Assembly: GCA_934270565.1 (NCBI GenBank) | Contig: CAKQPR010000005.1 | Coordinates: 41,087-105,086, forward strand | DNA: 64,000 bases | Reading direction: 5' to 3' | From: an uncultured Clostridia bacterium | GTDB lineage: Bacteria; Bacillota; Clostridia; Christensenellales; Pumilibacteraceae | Position numbers and translations under genes: made by a program | Notes under the pieces: model-generated | What the model was told of the DNA's origin: nothing | The model's database searches: none | What the model saw: the letters and a program-made list of their open reading frames with translations, nothing else | Shown: positions 27,824 through 35,547 of the stretch, one piece after another | How positions within the stretch are numbered: the first letter of the stretch is position 1 | Layout: each line of letters opens with the position of its first letter

Positions 27824-28189
27824 ATGTTCACGACAAAAAACATAGGTGACAGCGGCGAAGAAATAGCCGCTAATTACCTCATCGGCAAGGGTTACGAAAT
27901 CGTCGAACGCAACTTCCGTACAAACGTCGGCGAAATCGATATAATCGCGGTGCACGACGGTTACCTTATTTTCGTCGAGGTAAAAACAAGGTTCAACGAA
28001 AAATTCGGGTTCGGCGCCGACGCGGTGGGTTTTCATAAACGAAACAAAATCAATCAGGTTGCCTGTCAGTATATCGCCAAACGCAGGCTTTACCATCAGG
28101 CGGTAAGATTCGACGTGATCGAAGTTTACACCGAAGACAAGCGGATCGAGCATATCGAAAACGCGTTCGACAGTTATATGAGATATTAA
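27824..28189 (+). CDS. yraN: YraN family endonuclease-like protein
   Basis: 121 residues, UPF0102. The nuclease-fold signature is GEIDIIAVHDGYLIFVEVKTR, with GDSGEEIAANYLIGKGY at the N-terminus. Adjacent to rnhB as in many genomes. The exact function is unknown. Confidence 0.93.
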   Translation: MFTTKNIGDSGEEIAANYLIGKGYEIVERNFRTNVGEIDIIAVHDGYLIFVEVKTRFNEKFGFGADAVGFHKRNKINQVACQYIAKRRLYHQAVRFDVIEVYTEDKRIEHIENAFDSYMRY

Positions 28190-28246
28190 AAACAAATCAC
28201 TTTTTGCGTTCCTTTGCGCATAGATTAAAGCAGAGGACGGTGAAAA

Positions 28247-29245
28247 GTGATTTTTGAAATTTCGCTCGATAATCTGCGGTACAACGTTCGCTCGTTAAAA
28301 GCTCGGGCGTTCGGGGCAAAGCTTATAGGCGTTGTAAAAGCGAACGCTTACGGACACGGCGCGACAGAAGTCGCAAAGGCGATCCGCCGCGACGTTTGCG
28401 CTTTTGCGGTGGCAAACGAAACGGAAGCTCGCGAGATTGCGGAGTCCGGAATAACCGAGCCGATTATAATGCTCGGCGGGTTGCTTGGCGGTGATCGTCT
28501 GCCGCGTAACGTTGTGCCGACTGTTACGGGCTTTTGCGATATAAAAGCCGCCGTAGGGAAGTGCGAAGGCGTTGCGGTTGCGGTGAACACCGGTATGAAC
28601 AGATACGGTTGCGCTCCCGAAAACGCCGGCGTTCTTGTTGAGTTTGCAGAAAGTCTCGGGCTTGCCGTGCGTTGCGTTTATACGCATATCGCCGACGAAA
28701 CTGACGTAAAGAGAAGCGACAAGCAGTTGTCGGATTTTATATGTGCGACAAAATCGATTAAAGCGGTTAAGTCCGCCGCCGCGACGTGCGCCGTAAACCT
28801 CGGCGAAAAATATTGTCTCGACGCGGTGAGGGCGGGAATCGGGCTTTACGGTTACGGCGCTCCCGATTTGAAACCCGTCGCGTCGGCATATGCTCCGATC
28901 GTCGCTATAAGGAACGTAAAGCGTGGAGACGGCGTGGGTTACGGCGATTATACGGCGGAGCGCGATATGGCGATAGCGATAGTTGCCGCAGGTTATGCGG
29001 ACGGACTTATGCGACGGCGCGGAGATCTTTCTACGGCGATAAACGGCGTAAAGTGCCCCGCGATCGGCAGAATTTGTATGGACGCGTCGTTTTTCGATGT
29101 TAGCGGAACGGAGTGTAAAATCGGCGATCGCGCTTATTTTTTAGGGAACGGTGCCGAAATGCGCGATCTTTGCGATTGCTACGACACGATTCCGTATGAA
29201 GTTCTGACTTCGTTCGATCGCAGGTCGCGAAAAATTTTCGTGTAA
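28247..29245 (+). CDS. alr: Alanine racemase
   Basis: PLP enzyme making D-alanine for peptidoglycan. The PLP lysine lies in LIGVVKANAYGHGA. The catalytic tyrosine is in AAGYADGLMRR, with GRICMDASFFDV near the C-terminus. It starts with GTG after GAGGACGG. At 332 residues it is shorter than the usual 370-390, but both domains appear complete. A spore-associated paralogue may exist elsewhere. Confidence 0.93.
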   Translation: MIFEISLDNLRYNVRSLKARAFGAKLIGVVKANAYGHGATEVAKAIRRDVCAFAVANETEAREIAESGITEPIIMLGGLLGGDRLPRNVVPTVTGFCDIKAAVGKCEGVAVAVNTGMNRYGCAPENAGVLVEFAESLGLAVRCVYTHIADETDVKRSDKQLSDFICATKSIKAVKSAAATCAVNLGEKYCLDAVRAGIGLYGYGAPDLKPVASAYAPIVAIRNVKRGDGVGYGDYTAERDMAIAIVAAGYADGLMRRRGDLSTAINGVKCPAIGRICMDASFFDVSGTECKIGDRAYFLGNGAEMRDLCDCYDTIPYEVLTSFDRRSRKIFV

Positions 29246-29278
29246 ACCGCGCGAAATTTCAAAACGAACGCAAATTTC

Positions 29279-29307
29279 TTGCAAAACGTGCCCGAAAGTG
29301 ATAAAAT
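29279..29307 (+). promoter_or_regulatory. Promoter for the 29.3-kb membrane protein and rsmD-coaD
   Basis: TTGCAA (29279-29284), 17-bp spacer, TAAAAT (29302-29307). Confidence 0.6.
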
Positions 29308-29344
29308 ATAACTATAAAAGGACAAGCTATAAACGGAGTCGAAA

Positions 29345-29926
29345 ATGGAGCAGAAGAAAAAAGAAAGAAAACCGATCGTTACTTATCTGATCAGTAGTGC
29401 GAAAATGTATCTGTACACGCTGATTTTTACGTTTGTCGGTTTTGTTTTCGTGGCAACCGATCTGAACAGAATTCTCGTTCTTGTTATGGGTATCGTTTTT
29501 ATCGCGCCCGTTATAATACTGAATTTTATAAGCGGGAAAAAGGAAGGCGAGAAAGAGTACAAAAGGCTCAATAAATCGCTTCTGACGGACGTCCATAAGC
29601 AAACGCATTTTCAGGTTAAAACGATCAAGTCCGTTTTTCACGTTCTCGGGTTCTTTTTGTCCGCGCTCGTTCTGATACTTATCGCCGAGCTTTGCCGCTG
29701 GCAATGGCTGCAGGGTGCAATGTTGATTCTGTTCACCCCGACCACGCTTATTTTTAAGGCTTGCGGAATTCTCGACATTTCGATACTCAGCTGGTTTGCC
29801 GTGCTTCCGACGATGATATACGTCGTTCTCTGTTGCGCTTCGTTTATACTCGGGTACGTTATATCGGTATCGACGCTTCGTCGGCGCGACACCGAGCTTG
29901 TCAGCGAAATTCGCTCGTACATGTAA
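29345..29926 (+). CDS. Hypothetical four-helix membrane protein
   Basis: 193 residues, no family recognised. It has a lysine-rich N-terminus (EQKKKERKP), then hydrophobic segments at about 20-38, 42-62, 100-120 and 146-172, and a charged end. It is preceded by its own promoter and by CGGAG, and is followed directly by rsmD. The topology suggests a small integral membrane protein. No catalytic motif was seen. Confidence 0.6.
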   Translation: MEQKKKERKPIVTYLISSAKMYLYTLIFTFVGFVFVATDLNRILVLVMGIVFIAPVIILNFISGKKEGEKEYKRLNKSLLTDVHKQTHFQVKTIKSVFHVLGFFLSALVLILIAELCRWQWLQGAMLILFTPTTLIFKACGILDISILSWFAVLPTMIYVVLCCASFILGYVISVSTLRRRDTELVSEIRSYM

Positions 29927-29927
29927 T

Positions 29928-30494
29928 ATGAGAGTAATCAGCGGTAAATTCAAATATAAGCAGCTTTACGCGCCCGAAAACAACCTCGTAAGACCCACGA
30001 CGGACAGAATTAAGGAAACGCTATTCAATATTTTAGCGTCGAAAGGCGTTGCCGGAACGGTTACGGTTCTGGACCTGTTTGCAGGAAGCGGGGCTCTCGG
30101 TATCGAAAGTCTAAGCCGAGGCGCGGAAAAGGCTGTTTTTATCGATAAAAGTCGGGAGAGTATAAAACTGCTCGATAAAAATCTTGCTCACGTCGGTGCG
30201 GACCCGAAAACGTACGAAATTTACAACGTCGATTTCGAATTTGCGTTAAAAAAGCTCAAAAATCGCGGTTTTGACATGATTTTTGCCGATCCGCCGTATG
30301 CTGCGGGACTTGAAGAGAAGATAATAGGGCTTATTGACAAATACGGCGTGCTGGCAACGGACGGCGTGCTGATTATAGAACACGATTCGAAGAATAAGTT
30401 TTCGGTTTCGCCGTTCGTTTCGGACGAGCGAATTTGCGGATCGTCGTCTTTGTCGTTTCTGACATATCCGAACAAGGAGGCGCATAATGATTAG
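29928..30494 (+). CDS. rsmD: 16S rRNA (guanine966-N2)-methyltransferase RsmD
   Basis: Starts MRVISGKFKYKQLYAP, the family opening. The SAM-binding motif is VLDLFAGSGALGIESLSRGA and the catalytic motif is FADPPYAAGL. The ATG at 29928 comes 2 bp after the previous stop. Length 188 is normal. It overlaps coaD by 8 bp. Confidence 0.95.
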   Translation: MRVISGKFKYKQLYAPENNLVRPTTDRIKETLFNILASKGVAGTVTVLDLFAGSGALGIESLSRGAEKAVFIDKSRESIKLLDKNLAHVGADPKTYEIYNVDFEFALKKLKNRGFDMIFADPPYAAGLEEKIIGLIDKYGVLATDGVLIIEHDSKNKFSVSPFVSDERICGSSSLSFLTYPNKEAHND

Positions 30495-30951
30495 TAAAGC
30501 CGTTTTTGCGGGAACGTTCGATCCGTTTACGCTCGGACATTTCGAAATTGCCGAGCGCGCGTCGAAACGTTTCGACGAAGTGATCGTTGCGGTTGCGGAC
30601 GTTACCGGTAAAAAATGTATGTTTCCGCTCGAAAAACGCGTAAAACTTGCCGAAAAATCGCTTTCCACGCTGAAAAACGTCGTAGTTAAACCGTTCAGCG
30701 GCTTTCTGGTCGATTTTATGAAAGAAAATGGTGCTTCGGTGTTTGTTCGCGGGTTGAGGAATTCGGTCGATTTCGAATACGAGCGCAATCTTTACAACGT
30801 TTATAAATCGCAGGACGAAAACGTGGAAGGTTGCTATTTTATGGCGTCTAACGAATATCTGCATATTTCGAGTTCGCTCGTAAGAGAGGTTCTTGCAATA
30901 GGTGGTGATGCGAAAAAATACGTAAGAGAAGAAATACGCGGCGACTTATAG
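30487..30951 (+). CDS. coaD: Phosphopantetheine adenylyltransferase
   Basis: Penultimate step of coenzyme A synthesis. The nucleotidyltransferase signature is GTFDPFTLGHFEIAERASK and the second is YLHISSSLVREV. 154 residues. The pair rsmD-coaD is highly conserved. Confidence 0.97.
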   Translation: MISKAVFAGTFDPFTLGHFEIAERASKRFDEVIVAVADVTGKKCMFPLEKRVKLAEKSLSTLKNVVVKPFSGFLVDFMKENGASVFVRGLRNSVDFEYERNLYNVYKSQDENVEGCYFMASNEYLHISSSLVREVLAIGGDAKKYVREEIRGDL

Positions 30952-30961
30952 GGGTGTTTCG

Positions 30962-31417
30962 GTGCAGATTTTCGAGCTTCTCGACGAACTTGACAACGAG
31001 CTTAACGGCAAAAGGGGGTTGTTTAACGGTAAAGTAGACCTCGGACGATGCAGAGAGTTGGTTGATGAACTGAAAGAAACTCTGCCCGCGACGATCGACG
31101 AGGCAAAAAACGTTATCGATAATCGGAAAACGATAATGCTTAACGCCGACGCCGTTGCAAAAAACGTAATTCGCGAAGCCGAAGAGAGGGCAAAACGGCT
31201 TACCGAAAGTTCGGAGGTCGTAAAAATCGCCGAAAGACAAGGGCGAAACGCGCTTGACGAAACGTATCGTCAGTGCGACGCTCTGGTTCAAAAGACTAAG
31301 GAGCATCTCGATAAGGTCTTTTCGGAAGCGGAAGCGTTTTTCGAAAGTACGTTGTCGCTGCTCAGAACAAATCGAAGGGAGCTTATGCAGCTTACGATTG
31401 CTCCGGAAAACAAATAA
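30962..31417 (+). CDS. Coiled-coil protein of unknown function downstream of coaD
   Basis: 151 residues with a GTG start, 10 bp after coaD. The whole protein is predicted helical with long heptad-like stretches (residues 45-140), including LNADAVAKNVIREAEERAKR. This resembles the b-subunit or DivIVA-like coiled coils that often follow coaD in Clostridia. No enzyme motif was seen. It is followed by a strong terminator. Confidence 0.65.
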   Translation: MQIFELLDELDNELNGKRGLFNGKVDLGRCRELVDELKETLPATIDEAKNVIDNRKTIMLNADAVAKNVIREAEERAKRLTESSEVVKIAERQGRNALDETYRQCDALVQKTKEHLDKVFSEAEAFFESTLSLLRTNRRELMQLTIAPENK

Positions 31418-31426
31418 AACTTAAAG

Positions 31427-31458
31427 CGCGCAGACCGAGGTTTGCGTGTTTTTTTTTG
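31427..31458 (+). terminator. Intrinsic terminator after the coaD group
   Basis: A 9-bp stem with two G-T pairs (CGCGCAGAC and GTTTGCGTG), a 4-nt loop, then nine Ts (31449-31457). Confidence 0.85.
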
Positions 31459-31519
31459 CAAAATCGCCCTCGAATGAATAAAAATCGGGTTGAGCGCTAA
31501 CATTACCTAAGAGGTAGTT

Positions 31520-31606
31520 ATGAAGCGTACAACCACAAGCCGAGCTGAACGCGACGGCTCGAACGAAATTTTTTATAAGGAGAGGGGCGAAAATGACGTC
31601 AGATGA
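31520..31606 (+). CDS. Possible 28-residue leader peptide of the spoVA group
   Basis: An ATG at 31520, preceded by AAGAGG at a good distance, opens a frame of 28 codons. It is basic/polar (MKRTTTSRAERDGSNEIF and onward) and ends at 31606, overlapping the spoVAC start by 14 bp. It may be a translated leader coupling entry into spoVAC, or chance. There is no homology known to me. Confidence 0.3.
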   Translation: MKRTTTSRAERDGSNEIFYKERGENDVR

Positions 31607-32072
31607 ACCGCGTATTCAGCGCAGAAACGAGCGGTACGACCGCTTTGTAAAATCGGTTACGCCGACGACTTCGACGATAAAATCATTGCTTAACAGCTTC
31701 TGGATAGGCGGGCTTACCTGTATGATCGGGCAGATACTCGGTGACGTTTACGCACTTATTTTCACCGAAATGCCGCGCGACGTTATCGTCAATATAACTT
31801 CGATGACGCTCATTACCGTGGCGATATTGCTTACGGGGTTCGGCGTATACGACGTTATCGCGCGTCGCGGCGGGGCGGGCTCGTTTCTTCCGATTACGGG
31901 ATTTGCCAACGCTATGTCGAGCGCCGCGATGGAATTCAAAGCCGAAGGGCTTATCTTCGGTACGAGCGTTAAAATGTTTACGGTCGTAGGTCCGGTCGTT
32001 GTAAACGGTGTTGTGTGGTCAACAGTTGCGGGGCTTATTCACCTTATACTTTTCGGGAGGTTCGGACTGTGA
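31593..32072 (+). CDS. spoVAC: Stage V sporulation protein AC
   Basis: Membrane channel component for dipicolinic acid uptake into spores. 159 residues with several hydrophobic helices and the family segment NSFWIGGLTCMIGQ. Other conserved parts are GFGVYDVIARRGGAGSFLPI and FANAMSSAAMEFK. The Shine-Dalgarno is AAGGAGAGG. It overlaps spoVAD by 4 bp. Upstream, TGAATA at 31475 and AACATTA at 31499 loosely resemble a sigma-G promoter. Confidence 0.95.
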   Translation: MTSDEPRIQRRNERYDRFVKSVTPTTSTIKSLLNSFWIGGLTCMIGQILGDVYALIFTEMPRDVIVNITSMTLITVAILLTGFGVYDVIARRGGAGSFLPITGFANAMSSAAMEFKAEGLIFGTSVKMFTVVGPVVVNGVVWSTVAGLIHLILFGRFGL

Positions 32073-33154
32073 GCGTAAAAATATTGCACGAAGGAACAAA
32101 CACTTCTTTTTCGTCTGCCGAAAAACGCCGCGAAAACGTGCCGGAACAAATACCGTTTTCGGCTAAGAAACAGACAATATTTTTCGATCGGCCGCCCGTG
32201 ATTACGGGAAGAATGTCCGTGGCGGGTCAAAAAGAGGGCAAAGGTCCGATAGGCAAGTATATCCGCAAGGTTTACGACGACGATAAACTGCACGAGAAAA
32301 CTTTCGAAAAAGCCGAAACAGACATGCTTACCGACGCAATCCGCGGAGCTATCGCTTCGTCGGGAAAGCTGAAAGATGAAATAGACCTGCTGATTGCGGG
32401 CGATCTCTTAAACCAGATTACTTCGTCAAGTTACGTTGCGCGTGAAATAGGTTTGCCTTATCTCGGAGTTTACAGCGCTTGCTCGACAATGTCCGAAAGC
32501 CTCGCCGTAGGTGCTGCTATGCTGAACGCGGGGTATTACGAAAACGTGGTTTGTGCGACGGTCAGCCATTTTGCTACGGCGGAAAGGCAATTCCGTTACC
32601 CGCTCGAATACGGGTGTCAGCGTCCGCCGTATGCGCAATGGACGGTAACCGCCGCGGGCGCTACGGTTCTTTCGGCGAAAGGCGAGGGACCGAGAATTGT
32701 TTCGGCAACCATAGGAAAAGTTATCGATTTCGGAACAAACGACCTTAATAATATGGGCGCGAGTATGGCTCCCGCCGCCGCGGACAGTATGAGCGCGTTA
32801 TTTTACGAAACGGGTACTTCGCCCGCAGATTACGATCTGATTATAACGGGCGATCTCGGCAAGCTCGGGTCGGATATTCTACGCGACCTTATGCAGGAGA
32901 AGGGGTATTTTCTCGGCAAAAACTATATCGACTGCGGCTGTCTGATTTACGACGTAACGCAGAAATGTTATCAGGGCGGAAGCGGTTGCGGTTGCAGCGC
33001 TTCGGCGTTCAATTCCTTCGTTCTCGATAAGGTCGATTCGGGCGAGTATAAGCGCGTGGCGTACTTTGCGACGGGCGCTCTTATGAGCTCGCAAAGTTGT
33101 TATCAGGGCGAAACGATTCCTTGCATAAGTCACGGTATCGTGGTGGAGGCTTAA
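32069..33154 (+). CDS. spoVAD: Stage V sporulation protein AD
   Basis: Thiolase-fold protein that binds dipicolinic acid during its transport into the forespore. It starts with GTG at 32069, overlapping the spoVAC stop. Signatures include YLGVYSACSTMSESLAVGA, AAGATVLSAKGEGPRI and IDCGCLIYDVTQK. Length is 361 residues; a start inside spoVAC at 32015 is unlikely. It sits 1 bp before spoVAE. Confidence 0.96.
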   Translation: MSVKILHEGTNTSFSSAEKRRENVPEQIPFSAKKQTIFFDRPPVITGRMSVAGQKEGKGPIGKYIRKVYDDDKLHEKTFEKAETDMLTDAIRGAIASSGKLKDEIDLLIAGDLLNQITSSSYVAREIGLPYLGVYSACSTMSESLAVGAAMLNAGYYENVVCATVSHFATAERQFRYPLEYGCQRPPYAQWTVTAAGATVLSAKGEGPRIVSATIGKVIDFGTNDLNNMGASMAPAAADSMSALFYETGTSPADYDLIITGDLGKLGSDILRDLMQEKGYFLGKNYIDCGCLIYDVTQKCYQGGSGCGCSASAFNSFVLDKVDSGEYKRVAYFATGALMSSQSCYQGETIPCISHGIVVEA

Positions 33155-33155
33155 G

Positions 33156-33527
33156 ATGATATTGAATACTTTACTCACATATTTGATCGTGTTTGCAAGC
33201 GGCGGTTTTTTCTGCTCGATCGCGCAGATTTTCATAATAAAAACAAAGCTTACGCCCGCAAGAATTCTCGTGATTTTCCTTATAGGCGGAATAATTCTCG
33301 AAACGCTCGGGGTGTACGACTATTTATATAAAGTTCTGCAAGCGGGAATTTCCGTTCCGATCATCGGCTTCGGCGCGGCGCTTGCCAAGGGCGCGATAAT
33401 CGGCGCTCGGACGAACGGTTTTATCGGAGCTTTTGCGGGCGGACTGATAAGGACGGCTTACGGAGTAGGCGCGGCGGTTGTGGCAAGCTATGTCGTAACG
33501 CTTGTATTTTCTCCTAAATCGAAGTAA
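33156..33527 (+). CDS. spoVAE: Stage V sporulation protein AE (AEb type)
   Basis: 123 residues, membrane protein with the conserved segments FCSIAQIFIIKTKLTPARIL, ETLGVYDYL and FGAALAKGAI. Together with spoVAC and spoVAD it forms the minimal set found in all spore formers; spoVAA, AB and AF are absent here. Confidence 0.95.
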   Translation: MILNTLLTYLIVFASGGFFCSIAQIFIIKTKLTPARILVIFLIGGIILETLGVYDYLYKVLQAGISVPIIGFGAALAKGAIIGARTNGFIGAFAGGLIRTAYGVGAAVVASYVVTLVFSPKSK

Positions 33528-33559
33528 AATTTTGATTTCTGTCGGCATATATTCATAGT

Positions 33560-34222
33560 ATGGAATGCTATGTGAAAAAACGGAAACGGCGGGGTGCGTA
33601 TATCGCCGTTTTTGTTATAGTCGCGGTTTTAGCAGCGTTGATTTCATATTTGCGCCTTGTAGTTTTACCGGTAGCGCAGGCTTATGCGGCGGACAGAATA
33701 AAAGCGAAAACCGTCGCCGCGGTAAACTCGTCGGTTGCTTCTACGCTTGCGACCGACAGATCGACGTCGGACGTCGTAAGCGTTACTTACGGCGCGGAAA
33801 ATAACGTGACGTCGGTTTCGGTCGATACCGTGGCGTTGAACGAAATCGTAAGAAACGTCATAAAATCGGTGCAATCCGCGCTCGACGCTTTCGGGCAGGG
33901 CGGGATCGTTATACCTGCGGGCACGCTTTCGGGTATTACTTTCGTTTCCGGTTTGGGTCCGAACGTGAACGTGCGCGTAGTTCCGGTGGGGATTGTGGGG
34001 GCACGGGTGGAAACGAGTTTTACGGAAGTTGGCATAAATCAAACCCGTCACGTTATAGGGCTGAAACTCGTAACCGACGTGGATTTGTACCTTGCTGGGG
34101 CGAACGGGGCTGTGGAAACGGTGACGGAAGTGCCGGTTGCCGAACATATAATAGTGGGGAAAATCCCCGACACTTACCTGAGAGCCGCAACGTTTCAGGA
34201 TATGATGGATCTTGTGGGTTAA
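33560..34222 (+). CDS. yunB: Sporulation protein YunB
   Basis: 220 residues with an N-terminal membrane anchor (about 13-32) after a basic KKRKRR stretch. The rest matches the YunB family: VLPVAQAYAADRIKAKTVAA, GLGPNVNVRVVPVG and TRHVIGLKLVTDVDLYL. In Bacillus yunB is sigma-E controlled. The upstream CATATATT at about 33545 could be a sigma-E -10 element. A GTG at 33572 is an alternative start. Confidence 0.85.
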   Translation: MECYVKKRKRRGAYIAVFVIVAVLAALISYLRLVVLPVAQAYAADRIKAKTVAAVNSSVASTLATDRSTSDVVSVTYGAENNVTSVSVDTVALNEIVRNVIKSVQSALDAFGQGGIVIPAGTLSGITFVSGLGPNVNVRVVPVGIVGARVETSFTEVGINQTRHVIGLKLVTDVDLYLAGANGAVETVTEVPVAEHIIVGKIPDTYLRAATFQDMMDLVG

Positions 34223-34227
34223 AACGC

Positions 34228-34256
34228 TTGCATTATTTTTACGGTTGTGTTACAAT
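34228..34256 (+). promoter_or_regulatory. Promoter for the pheST T-box transcript
   Basis: TTGCAT (34228-34233), 17-bp spacer, TACAAT (34251-34256). It is immediately followed by the structured leader. Confidence 0.7.
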
Positions 34257-34262
34257 ATAACA

Positions 34263-34504
34263 AAGCGTTTACGACGGCATAAGATAAGTGCAGAATCAGA
34301 GAGCGTTCCAAGGCTGAAAGAACGCGTCGCACCCAGAATATTCACCGTCACAGCTCGTTTTCTGAAGGCCGATTTGAGTTGCGTAGGAAAGCGCGGTTTG
34401 CCGCGTTACAGGCAGAAGAGGCGGCGATTATTGCCGTGAACCTTGGGTGGTACAGCGTAAATTTTACGCCCCGCGGACTTATACGTCGCGGGGTTTATTT
34501 TTTA
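34263..34504 (+). promoter_or_regulatory. T-box leader (probably tRNA-Phe responsive)
   Basis: The 5' part contains a GCGTTC...GAACGC stem-loop with GCTGAAAG in the loop, as in Stem I of T-boxes. A possible specifier is TTC at 34341 in the context GAATATTCACC. The T-box sequence itself is TTGGGTGGTACAGCG at 34443-34457. A terminator follows at 34469-34502. Uncharged tRNA-Phe pairing to the T-box would favour the antiterminator and pheST transcription. The specifier assignment is inferred from the downstream gene. Confidence 0.85.
34469..34504 (+). terminator. T-box terminator hairpin
   Basis: CCCCGCGGAC pairs with GTCGCGGGG (one bulged G), followed by TTTATTTTTTT. Its 5' neighbour overlaps the antiterminator T-box sequence. 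Confidence 0.85.
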
Positions 34505-34513
34505 GGAGGCAGT

Positions 34514-35536
34514 ATGAAAGAACAGCTTGACGAAATTCTCAAAGAGGCGCTTTCGGGAATAGAGGTTGCCGACGATACCGATAAGTTGACGGCTATTAAG
34601 GTTGCTTATCTCGGTAAAAGCGGTAAGCTTACCGGTGTTATGAAGAATATGCGCGACGTTCCGCCGGCGGAACGCCCTGCGGCGGGTAAACTCGTAAACG
34701 ACGTGCGGGAAAAAATCGAGTCCGCGCTCGACGAAAAGTTTAAAAAGCTCGCGGCGGCAGAGCTCGAAGCGAAGCTCAATCGCGAGAAAATCGACGTTAC
34801 GATCGACAGGCAGGACAGGACGCGCGGCGGTTTGCACCCGCTGACTCAGATGCAGAACAGGGTTGTGGACTTTTTCTCGTCGCTCGGTTTTGCGATCGTT
34901 GACAGTCCGGAAATCGAAACCGATTACTACAATTTCAAGGCGCTTAACATTCCCGACAATCACCCCGCCCGCGATATGCAGGATACGTTTTATATTACGG
35001 ATAATATTCTGCTTCGTACTCAGACTTCGGCAGGGCAGGTTCGTACCATGGAGAAGCAGAAGCCGCCTATAAAAATGGTTACGATCGGCAGAGTTTTCCG
35101 TTCCGACGATGCGGACGCCACTCATTCGCCCGTGTTCTATCAGATCGAAGGGCTTGTCGTGGACAGAAAAGTCACGATGTGCGACCTCAAGGGTATTCTT
35201 GCAAAGTTCGCGCAACACTTTTTCGGCGAGCGTACTCAAATCCGTTTCCGCCCGTCGTACTTCCCGTTTACCGAACCGAGCGTCGAAGTGGACGCTTCCT
35301 GTCCGTATTGCGGCGGCAAAGGGTGCAGGGTTTGCAAGGGAACAGGTTGGATCGAGATCCTCGGCGCGGGTATGGTAAACCGCAACGTGCTTACGACTTG
35401 CGATATTGATCCCGACGAATACACGGGCTTTGCGTTCGGTATCGGGCTCGATCGTATCACGACGATCTGCCATGGCATAAACGATATGCGGCTTGAGTAC
35501 GAGAACGACGTTCGTTTTCTTAAACAGTTCAACTGA
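34514..35536 (+). CDS. pheS: Phenylalanyl-tRNA synthetase alpha chain
   Basis: Catalytic subunit of the tetrameric enzyme. A coiled-coil N-terminus (1-90) precedes the class II core with HPLTQMQNRVVDFFSSLGF, HPARDMQDTFYI, and motif 2 around TIGRVFRSDDADATHSP. A CxxC...CxxC insertion (CPYCGGKGCRVCKGTG) is seen, common in Clostridia. Length 340 is normal. The ATG at 34514 follows AGGAGG directly behind the T-box terminator. Confidence 0.96.
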   Translation: MKEQLDEILKEALSGIEVADDTDKLTAIKVAYLGKSGKLTGVMKNMRDVPPAERPAAGKLVNDVREKIESALDEKFKKLAAAELEAKLNREKIDVTIDRQDRTRGGLHPLTQMQNRVVDFFSSLGFAIVDSPEIETDYYNFKALNIPDNHPARDMQDTFYITDNILLRTQTSAGQVRTMEKQKPPIKMVTIGRVFRSDDADATHSPVFYQIEGLVVDRKVTMCDLKGILAKFAQHFFGERTQIRFRPSYFPFTEPSVEVDASCPYCGGKGCRVCKGTGWIEILGAGMVNRNVLTTCDIDPDEYTGFAFGIGLDRITTICHGINDMRLEYENDVRFLKQFN

Positions 35537-35547
35537 GGAGGTTCACA

